NCBI GenBank assembly: GCA_937958695.1
Contig: CALGNK010000045.1
Coordinates: 1 to 37,519, forward strand
Direction: 5' to 3'
Length of the DNA: 37,519 bases
DNA from: an uncultured bacterium
GTDB lineage: Bacteria > DUMJ01
Under the pieces are notes generated by a model. The model saw only the letters and a program-made list of their open reading frames with translations. It was not told the DNA's origin and did no database searches. Shown here piece by piece: positions 6,683 to 14,291 of this stretch. A program made the translations under genes and the position numbers. Position 1 is the stretch's first letter. Each line of letters begins with the position of its first letter.

Positions 6683-8374
6683 ATGAATGAGAATGAGATA
6701 CTATTCAGATTTATAGATGGCACATTAAATGATATATCTACATTTGATTATAGCGCCATTAGTTCTATTTGGAATAAAGCCGTATTACTAAGAGCTAAAG
6801 GAGAGTATAGAAAAGCTATTAATCTCTTAAAACCTTATATAGATAAGCCTATCTTTAGGGCTCTCTATGGAGAGATGCTTCTATTTACAGAAGATTTTGA
6901 AGATGGAATTAACATCTTATCAAATATAAATGATGCTACAAGCCTACCACTATCATTAAAATTATCTATAGTACTTTCTTATCTTAAAAGGATAGATGGG
7001 ATTCAAGATGAAGCCTCACTAAAGGTTTTAAAAAAAGAATTTCTTGTTAATGAAAATATTAAACTAAACATACTTTTCCTAGCCTTACACAATAATCTAA
7101 CTGGTGGGGCTAGAATATTTTTTGAGTATGCAAATAGATTGGCATACTTAGGCCATAATGTTTGTATTAGTGGAAAAGTTCCACCTCCAGACTGGTATAA
7201 GATAAACGTTCCTTGGATAATGAATATTGAAAAGATACCTAGATTTAAAATAACATTTCCTGATGTTGTCTTTTCTATGTTCTGGACTCTAGTTCCTAAC
7301 TCTTTGTTTATAGATGCACCTGTAAAGATACTTCTAGAACAGGGAGATCCTACCATCTATGAACCAGAGAAATTCCCCAAAGAACAGATTCAACGTATGG
7401 ATAGGTGTTATCTTTCACCTATAAGAATCTTTGTAGTATCTAAAAATCTAAGAGAATTAATAAAGATTAGATATGGTAGAGAGGCATTTTATGTACCAAA
7501 TGGGATAGATACAGATCTTTTTAAACCTCTCCCCTTAAAAGATAATAATATTCCCATAATAATGCTTGTAGGAGCAGATGAGATATACTTTAAAGGGTTT
7601 AAAGAAGTCTTTGAGGCTCTTCAGATACTTAGAAATAGAGGCTATGAGTTTAGAGTAAGGCAAGTTAGCCCAACTGGAAAGATTATCTATAAGTTTGATA
7701 GAGATGTCATAACAAGACCACCCCAAGAAGAACTAGCATACCTATACGCCAGTAGTGATATATTTGTATCTGGATCTTATTTTGAAACATTTCATCTTAC
7801 ACCTATAGAGGCTATGGCCTCTGGTACCGCAGTGATAACTACCGATAATGGAGGCATAGAGTACTGTGTTAATGGTGTAAACTCACTTATAGTACCGCCA
7901 AAAGACCCAATGGCAATGGCAGAGGCGATAGCAAAACTTCTACTAGATAAGAATTTACGAGATAAGATTGCACAAGAAGGGCTAAGAACAGCCAGAAATT
8001 ATTCATGGGATAAGATTATAAAGTTAGTAGAAGATGAGCTTTATAACGAAGTTTCGGATATCAATATATTTACCGCCGAAGGACAAAATTTTAGAAGTCT
8101 ATTAGAGTTAAAGGACAGAAATTATCTATTACTTAATGCAAAACCAATAACCCTTAAAGAGATTGTAAAGAGATATTTAGAACTATTTTTAGGAGACAAC
8201 TCGGCAAATTTAATCATTGCGAATTCCCCAGAGATTAAGGTCGAGGAGATTCAAGAAATAGTAGAAGAACTAGATGTTTCACAAGAAGAAGTACCAGATA
8301 TAATACTCTTAGAAGAACCACTTTCAGATCTTGATATCTGGTCCATCAAACAGTATGTAGACCAATTAATGTAG
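6683..8374 (+). CDS. Family 4 glycosyltransferase with N-terminal helical region
   Basis: The 563-residue product has an N-terminal, TPR-like helical part (1-120) and a GT-B fold GT4 domain (about 128-450). That domain shows the acceptor-side glycine motif LTGGARIFFEYANRLAYLGH, VPNGIDTDLFKP, and the E-x7-E donor-binding motif E368-TFHLTPI-E376 followed by AMASGTAVITTDNGG. The C-terminal 110 residues are acidic and unrecognised. It is a retaining transferase using a nucleotide-sugar donor, cytoplasmic or peripheral to the membrane. Its position between the flagellin-linked TPR-GT2 and the GT/methyltransferase fusion suggests a role in the same glycan. Its stop overlaps the convergent gene at 8366 by 9 bp. 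The start has no Shine-Dalgarno but is the only upstream in-frame ATG. Confidence 0.85.
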   Translation: MNENEILFRFIDGTLNDISTFDYSAISSIWNKAVLLRAKGEYRKAINLLKPYIDKPIFRALYGEMLLFTEDFEDGINILSNINDATSLPLSLKLSIVLSYLKRIDGIQDEASLKVLKKEFLVNENIKLNILFLALHNNLTGGARIFFEYANRLAYLGHNVCISGKVPPPDWYKINVPWIMNIEKIPRFKITFPDVVFSMFWTLVPNSLFIDAPVKILLEQGDPTIYEPEKFPKEQIQRMDRCYLSPIRIFVVSKNLRELIKIRYGREAFYVPNGIDTDLFKPLPLKDNNIPIIMLVGADEIYFKGFKEVFEALQILRNRGYEFRVRQVSPTGKIIYKFDRDVITRPPQEELAYLYASSDIFVSGSYFETFHLTPIEAMASGTAVITTDNGGIEYCVNGVNSLIVPPKDPMAMAEAIAKLLLDKNLRDKIAQEGLRTARNYSWDKIIKLVEDELYNEVSDINIFTAEGQNFRSLLELKDRNYLLLNAKPITLKEIVKRYLELFLGDNSANLIIANSPEIKVEEIQEIVEELDVSQEEVPDIILLEEPLSDLDIWSIKQYVDQLM

Positions 8375-9988
8375 ATTAATAGTTTCTAGAAAATCTCTCA
8401 GATCAAAATTGGCTTTACCCTCTTTCTGAGAGAAAGCCTGAAGTATTCTTCCGTAATCCCTAGGCAAATAGGCAAATAACTTGTCAAAATAATCCTTCCA
8501 AAGCTTAATTATATCAAAGCTTTTAATTTCTAACTTTCTATCCTCTATAGTAAGAACTATATTAGGAGGTACGGATAAACCTTCTAGAGAAAAGATAACA
8601 TTAAAGTGCGGTTTAGTGCCAATCACTTTATAAAAATACCAGGGATATCCGCCAAGAAGATATTCTAGAGTCTTTTTCTCCCACCTAGTTAGATGATGTG
8701 GAGGATTATCCATAATGCCTATATTACCGTGTTTTGCCCCAATCCTATTTCTATTAGGAAGACATAAGATTAATATGCCTCCAGGCTTTAGATGAGAGTA
8801 AACAAAGTTCATAAAAAGTAATGGATCTTCTAGATGCTCCAAAACCTCAAAGGCGGATATTACATCATACTTCTCTGGCCAGTTGTACGGAATTTCAAAA
8901 CCCTTAGAAGATATAAAATTTCCGATAGGAATTCTTTCCTTTACTATCTCCACCGCAACATCTGATGCCTCTATACCATAGACATCAAAGCCCATTTCAT
9001 ATGCATCATAGAGGAATAAACCTTCCCCAAATCCTACTTCTAAAAGGCTTGGTGACTCGTTAACTTCGGCTAAATTTTTAATGACTTCTATCGGAATAGA
9101 ATAATAACCCTCTATATAGTTAGGGTCTCTATGAATTGCATATAGATTATTCCAGTTTTCTAATCTATGCCTATAATCTTCTGCAGACTTCCATAACAAA
9201 CTGTAATCAGGAGCATTCATAGGATTGGAAAATTCTAACCCACAATTCAGGCATTTATAGATATCGTATTCCCCTATACTTTCTGTAAAATGGATATCTT
9301 TACTAGAGCACAGTATACAGCGCTCTACAGTTGGATTAATATTATACCTTCTTATTATTAGATTCCTATCAATCTGGACGGTATCTTCCTGATAAAAAAT
9401 GATATCATCCTGTGGAAATGGATATAATTCCTGCCTCTTAAGTACCACATTTCTATCTTCTCTTATTAGAACCGCTTTTGGATTATAAAGTGGTCTAATC
9501 CCCTTTTTATTTAATAAATAACAGATTCTTAATGTTTCAATAGACGGATCTGCCTCTATATCAAACCATCCAACATCTTGCAAGACGTCCCTTCTTATAG
9601 CCATTCCCTCATAATAAAGACAGTTAAAATACCTATACTTATTAGCCCCATAGAAATCTTTATCTAATCCGGAATAGATAAAGTATGGATTAAAATCCTT
9701 ATCAAAGACTATTCCTGCATGTATTATCTTCCCGTTATTATCTATTATCTTACTACCAGTAAGCTTTACACTACTATCAGTAAAAGGTTCCAATATATTT
9801 TTAATCCAGTCTTCTTTGGGTAGATCAATAGAAGAAAGAAATACAACGATGTCACCGCTAGACATCTTTGGGTCTTCTATAAATTCTAACTCAAATCCTT
9901 CATCTAAAGAAGAAATAAGTATATCTTTTATCAACTTAAAATTCTCTTCAGGCAAAGATGGCAGTGTAACTACCGATACTTTAGTCAT
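8366..9988 (-). CDS. GT2-like / zinc-ribbon / methyltransferase fusion
   Basis: The product has 540 residues. Residues 1-190 resemble a family 2 glycosyltransferase (KIIDNNGKIIHAGIVFD, EGMAIRRDVLQDVGWFD), but the position of the usual DxD motif reads SSID, so this half may be inactive or divergent. Residues 224-249 form a four-cysteine zinc ribbon (C224, C227, C246, C249). Residues 310-430 are a class I SAM-dependent methyltransferase with motif I LLEVGFGEG (315-323), the ribose-binding acidic residue E340 and AFEVLEHLEDP (379-389). A sugar O- or N-methyltransferase acting on the glycan built by the neighbouring transferases is the likely role; methylated sugars are known on flagellins. The ribosome site GGAGGG supports the start. 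Confidence 0.82.
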   Translation of the reverse strand: MTKVSVVTLPSLPEENFKLIKDILISSLDEGFELEFIEDPKMSSGDIVVFLSSIDLPKEDWIKNILEPFTDSSVKLTGSKIIDNNGKIIHAGIVFDKDFNPYFIYSGLDKDFYGANKYRYFNCLYYEGMAIRRDVLQDVGWFDIEADPSIETLRICYLLNKKGIRPLYNPKAVLIREDRNVVLKRQELYPFPQDDIIFYQEDTVQIDRNLIIRRYNINPTVERCILCSSKDIHFTESIGEYDIYKCLNCGLEFSNPMNAPDYSLLWKSAEDYRHRLENWNNLYAIHRDPNYIEGYYSIPIEVIKNLAEVNESPSLLEVGFGEGLFLYDAYEMGFDVYGIEASDVAVEIVKERIPIGNFISSKGFEIPYNWPEKYDVISAFEVLEHLEDPLLFMNFVYSHLKPGGILILCLPNRNRIGAKHGNIGIMDNPPHHLTRWEKKTLEYLLGGYPWYFYKVIGTKPHFNVIFSLEGLSVPPNIVLTIEDRKLEIKSFDIIKLWKDYFDKLFAYLPRDYGRILQAFSQKEGKANFDLRDFLETINLH

Positions 9989-10046
9989 TATACCCTCCCT
10001 ATTTTAACTAAATATATAAAGATACTACCCCCCTAGATTATATGAA

Positions 10047-11876
10047 TTACTCTACAGTAACAGATTTTGCCAAATTCCTAGGTTGATCTATATCACAACC
10101 TCTTTCTTTAGCCATATAGTAAGCAATAAGCTGTAGAGGAATCACTGTTATAACAGAAGCATAGATGTCATTAACCTTTGGGATGTAGAATACTTCATCA
10201 CATACGTTCTTAAGGTCTTCTGTCCCTTCTATGCCAAAACCTATAGCTATAGCCTCTCTAGCCTTTACCTCTTTTATATTGCTTATCATTTTATCCAACA
10301 GATACCCTTGAGTAGCAAGACATATTACAGGGACGCCTTCTTCTAATAGAGATAATGGCCCATGCTTAAGTTCTCCTGCAGCATATGCCTCCGCATGGAT
10401 ATAGGATATCTCCTTGAGCTTAAGAGCTCCTTCTAAACTAAGTGCATAATCTAAACCGCGTCCTATGAAAAATACATCATGAGCCTTATAGTACCTCTTA
10501 GAGAAATCAATAATAGCAGGTTCTAGACCTTTTAAGACTTCAGAAGCAATATCTGGTATCCTTCTAAGATCATCTACAAAATCTCTAATCTTATCTAGAG
10601 GTAGAGTCCCCTTTACCTGGGCTAAGAGCAACATCAGAAGATAGATAACCATTAATTGTGATGTATATGCCTTAGTAGATGCAACAGCAATCTCTGGCCC
10701 CGCATAGGTATATAACACATCATCAGACTCTCTAGCTATAGAACTTCCAACAACGTTACATATGGCTACAACCTTAACCCCATTCTCTTTAGCCATCCTC
10801 AGGGCAGCCAAGGTATCAGCTGTCTCTCCAGACTGACTTATAACTATCATCAGACTATCCTTCTCAAAGATAGGATCACGATATCTGAATTCACTAGCTA
10901 TATCTGCCTCTACTGGTATTCTAACAAACCTCTCTATAAGATACTTACCTACAAGACCTGCATGGTATGCGGTTCCACAGGCTACAAAATAGAGTTTCTT
11001 AAGATTCTTCAGCTCTTCGACAGTAATATTTTTGAAATCTAACCTAACCAGTCCATCAGTTCCTACTCTACCTCTAAATGTTTCTCTAAGGGCATTTGGC
11101 TGCTCGTGAATCTCTTTAATCATAAAGTGCGGATATCCACCCTTCTCTGCCATAGAGATATCCCAAGAGACAACCATAACTTCTTTCTTTCTCTCGTTTC
11201 CTTCTAGGTCGTAGACCTTACAACCAGATGGGGTAATCTCTCCTAATTCCCCATTTTCAAGGATCCAGATATTACGAGTATAATTCAAAACCGCAGGTAT
11301 ATCTGAAGCAACAAAATATTCCCCTTCTCCTATCCCTAATATTAGGGGGCTATCTTTTCTAGCAACAACTATTCTCTCTGGTTCTTTTGAAGAGACAACA
11401 GCTATAGCATAAGAACCCTCTAATCTTTTAACAGCAGACCTTACCGCTTCTAAAAGATCACCCTGATAGGATTCTTCTATAAGGTGAACAATTACTTCTG
11501 TATCGGTTTCTGAAAGAAACTTATGCCCTCTATTTATAAGTTCCTCTTTTAACTCAAGATAATTCTCTATAATTCCGTTGTGAACAAGTGCTATCTCTCC
11601 CTTGCAATCTGTATGAGGATGGGCATTGATATCTGAAGGTTTTCCATGTGTTGCCCATCTGGTATGACCTATACCAATAGTTGAAGGATAATCTTTTGGC
11701 ATAACCATTGTCTCCAATTTAGATAGCTTTCCAACACTTTTTTCTACAACTAAAGATGAATCCTTTATTATAGCTACACCAGCAGAATCATACCCTCTGT
11801 ATTCCAGTCTTTTTAGGTTATCTACTAATATAGGAACAGCCTTCTTTTTACCCAAATATCCAACAATTCCGCACAT
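10047..11876 (-). CDS. glmS: Glutamine--fructose-6-phosphate aminotransferase (isomerizing)
   Basis: The product is full length at 609 residues. The class II glutamine amidotransferase domain begins MCGIVGYLG with nucleophile Cys2, and two SIS sugar-isomerase domains follow (about 285-415 and 455-590). The typical segments VACGTAYHAGLVGKYLIER, SQSGETADTLAALR, AYAAGELKHGPLSLLE and the terminal PRNLAKSVTVE are all present. It makes glucosamine-6-phosphate, the first step to UDP-GlcNAc for peptidoglycan and surface glycans. It is the last gene of the long minus-strand run, 12 bp after the TRAP homologue. AAGGAGGAG precedes the ATG. With only 12 bp upstream there is no room for a glmS ribozyme. 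Confidence 0.97.
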   Translation of the reverse strand: MCGIVGYLGKKKAVPILVDNLKRLEYRGYDSAGVAIIKDSSLVVEKSVGKLSKLETMVMPKDYPSTIGIGHTRWATHGKPSDINAHPHTDCKGEIALVHNGIIENYLELKEELINRGHKFLSETDTEVIVHLIEESYQGDLLEAVRSAVKRLEGSYAIAVVSSKEPERIVVARKDSPLILGIGEGEYFVASDIPAVLNYTRNIWILENGELGEITPSGCKVYDLEGNERKKEVMVVSWDISMAEKGGYPHFMIKEIHEQPNALRETFRGRVGTDGLVRLDFKNITVEELKNLKKLYFVACGTAYHAGLVGKYLIERFVRIPVEADIASEFRYRDPIFEKDSLMIVISQSGETADTLAALRMAKENGVKVVAICNVVGSSIARESDDVLYTYAGPEIAVASTKAYTSQLMVIYLLMLLLAQVKGTLPLDKIRDFVDDLRRIPDIASEVLKGLEPAIIDFSKRYYKAHDVFFIGRGLDYALSLEGALKLKEISYIHAEAYAAGELKHGPLSLLEEGVPVICLATQGYLLDKMISNIKEVKAREAIAIGFGIEGTEDLKNVCDEVFYIPKVNDIYASVITVIPLQLIAYYMAKERGCDIDQPRNLAKSVTVE

Positions 11877-11888
11877 TAAAACTCCTCC

Positions 11889-12125
11889 TTATACATCTCC
11901 ACTAGTTATCTTTCCAAACTTCGTATATATCTCAGCCTTACCTTCTATCTTTATTGCAGACACATTCTCTGTAAACTGAGCAAACATAACTTCTCCGGCA
12001 TCTAGCTTTTCAGTATGGCTTATCTTGGTCTCTTTTCCTCTTGTAAGACCTATTATGGTAACTCCATTTTCTAAGGCCTTTACACCAATAAAATCTGCTA
12101 ATCTCCAGTCATTATTCTCACCCAT
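11889..12125 (-). CDS. mtrB: TRAP (trp RNA-binding attenuation protein) homologue
   Basis: The 78-residue product aligns without gaps to Bacillus TRAP (MtrB), sharing VKALENGVTIIGLTRG, HTEKLDAGEV and AQFTENVSAIKI. TRAP forms an 11-subunit ring that binds tryptophan between subunits and GAG/UAG repeats in RNA. Relative to B. subtilis numbering, Trp-pocket residues T25, R26, G27, H34, Q47 and T49 are kept and T52 is Val. Of the RNA-binding triad, K37 and K56 are kept (here K40 and K59), but R58 is Glu (E61) and the base-stacking F32 is Ile (I35). So the ring and ligand site look conserved while RNA contacts differ. No trp gene or mtrA is nearby; it lies between rnfA and glmS. GGAGGAGAG precedes the ATG. 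Its RNA targets are unknown. Confidence 0.88.
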   Translation of the reverse strand: MGENNDWRLADFIGVKALENGVTIIGLTRGKETKISHTEKLDAGEVMFAQFTENVSAIKIEGKAEIYTKFGKITSGDV

Positions 12126-12144
12126 CGCTAATCTCTCCTCCTTT

Positions 12145-12729
12145 CTATAATCCGAATAGTCCCTTGAAACCTAAAAACGCAAGGGACATAAGACTTGCGG
12201 TTATAAATGCAATTGGATAACCTTGAAAGGCTTTAGGTATAGGCGCAGAACTCATCCTCTCTCTTATACCGGCAAACATCACTATCGCTAAGGTATAACC
12301 ACCACTCACCCCTATGGCATACACTATTGCATCTATAAAATTAAAATTATTTAATACATTTAAGAGAGCTACCGCTAGTATTGCACAGTTTGTAGTGATA
12401 AGTGGAAGATATATACCCATAGCCCTATATAGAGTAGGACTGTTCTTCTTAAGGAACAGCTCAACAAATTGAACAAGAGACGCTATAGTAAGGATAAAGG
12501 CAGATATCTGTAAAAACTCAAGATGTAAAGGAACAAGGATAAAATGCCACAAAATCCAACTTACAGAAGAAGCCAGGACCATAACAAATGTTACCGCCAT
12601 CCCCATTCCGATAGAAGTACTCATCGAGTTTGAAACACCAAAGAATGAACAGAGGGCAATAAATCTTATGAGTAAAATATTATTTACTAATAAAGCACCT
12701 ATAAAGAGAAGGAGGAAATGACTCATCAT
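12145..12729 (-). CDS. rnfA: Rnf electron transport complex subunit A
   Basis: The 194-residue integral membrane protein has about six helices, the usual length. RnfA and RnfE are inverted homologues that hold a [2Fe-2S] cluster between them within the membrane. The expected cysteines are seen at C27 (IALCSFFGVS) and C115 (TTNCAILAVAL). In the complete Rnf complex electrons pass between ferredoxin and NAD coupled to Na+ or H+ transport. The gene starts 2 bp after rnfE and is followed 19 bp later by the TRAP homologue, with no rnfB, which often follows rnfA. Confidence 0.95.
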   Translation of the reverse strand: MMSHFLLLFIGALLVNNILLIRFIALCSFFGVSNSMSTSIGMGMAVTFVMVLASSVSWILWHFILVPLHLEFLQISAFILTIASLVQFVELFLKKNSPTLYRAMGIYLPLITTNCAILAVALLNVLNNFNFIDAIVYAIGVSGGYTLAIVMFAGIRERMSSAPIPKAFQGYPIAFITASLMSLAFLGFKGLFGL

Positions 12730-12731
12730 TG

Positions 12732-13325
12732 CTAACTTTTACCTCCTCTATATCTCTGTAAAGCTTGTAGAAAACCTATGGTCAAAAAGGCTCCTGGGGG
12801 TAGTATCATCAGTAAAACGGGTTTAAAACTTACCGGCATAACCTGAAAACCAAAGAGAGTTCCATTACCTAATAACTCCCTTATTCCCCCTAAGACTACT
12901 AAGATGAGAGTAAAGCCTAACCCCATTCCAATGCCGTCACCTATTGAATCTATCACGCTGTTATGATAGGCAAATGCCTCTGCCCTGCCTAAGATTATAC
13001 AGTTAACTACAATCAAGGGGATAAAGATACCTAAGATATTATACATATCAGGTGCGTAGGCATGCATAACCATATCTACTATAGTAACAAAGGTGGCAAT
13101 AATAGTAATAAAGATAGGTATACGGATCTGGTTAGGTACAAATTTTCTAATGATTGAGATAATGAAATTAGATCCAACAAGGACAAAGGTAGCAGCCAAA
13201 CCCATATATATACCATTTATTGCTGCACTAGACACTGCTAGAGCAGGGCACAGACCTATCATAAGGACTAATATTGGGTTCTCTCTAAGGATACCATTAA
13301 TAAAGGGACGAAAGAACCTCTTCAT
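12732..13325 (-). CDS. rnfE: Rnf electron transport complex subunit E
   Basis: The 197-residue membrane protein has about six helices and the family features NPILVLMIGLCPALAVSSAA (C26) and VNCIILGRAEAFA (C109). These two cysteines pair with those of RnfA as ligands of the intramembrane [2Fe-2S] cluster, so all four ligands are present in the RnfA/E pair. NqrD of the sodium-pumping quinone reductase is a paralogue, but absence of nqr neighbours and the sequence favour RnfE. The start ATG overlaps the rnfD stop (ATGA), with GGGAGG upstream, showing tight translational coupling. rnfG, which usually separates rnfD and rnfE, is missing. Confidence 0.94.
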   Translation of the reverse strand: MKRFFRPFINGILRENPILVLMIGLCPALAVSSAAINGIYMGLAATFVLVGSNFIISIIRKFVPNQIRIPIFITIIATFVTIVDMVMHAYAPDMYNILGIFIPLIVVNCIILGRAEAFAYHNSVIDSIGDGIGMGLGFTLILVVLGGIRELLGNGTLFGFQVMPVSFKPVLLMILPPGAFLTIGFLQALQRYRGGKS

Positions 13326-14275
13326 GCATTCCTCCCTAAAGTTTTATATCCAAATGGTTTTGGTATAGTCCACCTATCTAATAGAGGTGTCATAGCATTC
13401 ATAAAGAGGATACTAAAAGAAACCCCTTCAGGATAACCACCAAATAGCCTTATAAGGATTGTAATGACACCACAGCTTATCCCGAATACTATCCTTCCAA
13501 GTTTAGTTATAGGGGTAGTGGTATAATCAGTAGCCATAAAGAAGGCCCCAAGAATTAATCCTCCAGCCATCATATGGAATAATGGATCCTGCCTAAAAAC
13601 TATAGCCAAAACACCAACTGTAATTACATATGGTATAGGGATCTTCCAGTCTATTACGCCCTTAAAGAATAGATATCCAGCTCCAATAAGAAGGGCTAAA
13701 ACTGAGGTTTCCCCTATACACCCACCCCTATTACCCAAGAAGAGATTTATATATGGTGTATATGTATGTTGTAACTTTAGAAGGGTAAGAGGTGTAGCCT
13801 GTGTTATACCACTAAGGGGGGTAGCTTGGTTTATCCCTATATATGGAAACATCCAGGTAGTCATCTCCATAGGCCAAGAAACTAAAAGAAAAGCCCTTGC
13901 TATAAGAGCAGGGTTAAAGATGTTAAATCCTAATCCTCCAAATAGTTCTTTTGCTAGTACTATAGCTACAAATGTTCCTATAATAGGCATCCACCAGGGT
14001 ACTAGTGGAGAAAGATTTAAGGCTAAGAGAATGCCTGTTACAACTTCACTACCATCCAAAACCCTTCTCTCACCCTTTAAAAGTAGAACCAGTCTTTGCC
14101 AGAGGATAGAACTTAGTATGGATATGATTAAGATCAAAAAAGCTCTAAAACCGAAGATAACTATACCAGCTATCGTAGGAGGTATAAGAGCTATAGTTAC
14201 CTGACGCATCATATACCTAGCATCATACTTTGTCTTAATATGTGGTGGAGCAGAAACATAAAATCTCTCATTCAT
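13322..14275 (-). CDS. rnfD: Rnf electron transport complex subunit D
   Basis: The 317-residue, roughly ten-helix membrane protein belongs to the RnfD/NqrB family. Diagnostic segments include DGSEVVTGILLALNLSP, GGLGFNIFNPALIARAFL and FFMATDYTTTPITKLGR. The covalent FMN site of the family is a threonine in an S/T-x-ATP motif. Here there are two such motifs in tandem, T152 (NQATPL) and T161 (TQATPL), from a local duplication (13787-13837). Flavin attachment needs an ApbE-type transferase, which is not in the window. The gene starts 16 bp after the NuoF-like diaphorase gene, where rnfC normally stands, with ribosome site GGAGGAG. Confidence 0.95.
   Translation of the reverse strand: MNERFYVSAPPHIKTKYDARYMMRQVTIALIPPTIAGIVIFGFRAFLILIISILSSILWQRLVLLLKGERRVLDGSEVVTGILLALNLSPLVPWWMPIIGTFVAIVLAKELFGGLGFNIFNPALIARAFLLVSWPMEMTTWMFPYIGINQATPLSGITQATPLTLLKLQHTYTPYINLFLGNRGGCIGETSVLALLIGAGYLFFKGVIDWKIPIPYVITVGVLAIVFRQDPLFHMMAGGLILGAFFMATDYTTTPITKLGRIVFGISCGVITILIRLFGGYPEGVSFSILFMNAMTPLLDRWTIPKPFGYKTLGRNA
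13787..13837 (-). repeat. Tandem duplication of flavinylation-like motif in rnfD
   Basis: Two 24-bp units, 13787-13810 and 13814-13837, separated by one Ser codon, encode GITQATPL and GINQATPL. They agree at most positions, with mainly third-base changes. The second unit in the protein (T161) aligns best with the known RnfD FMN-attachment context. Confidence 0.8.
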
Positions 14276-14291
14276 ATCTTAGCTCCTCCAT

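Noticed and set aside
9989-10046. Terminator or promoter in the 58-bp gap after glmS
   Set aside because: No stable hairpin with a T-run and no convincing -35/-10 pair; only the ribosome site GGAGGG of the next gene is clear.
11877-11888. glmS ribozyme upstream of glmS
   Set aside because: Only 12 bp separate glmS from the TRAP gene, holding just a ribosome site.
12145-13325. Calling the two membrane subunits nqrE and nqrD
   Set aside because: No nqrA, nqrC or nqrF is present and neighbours are hydrogenase-type; sequence features fit RnfA and RnfE.
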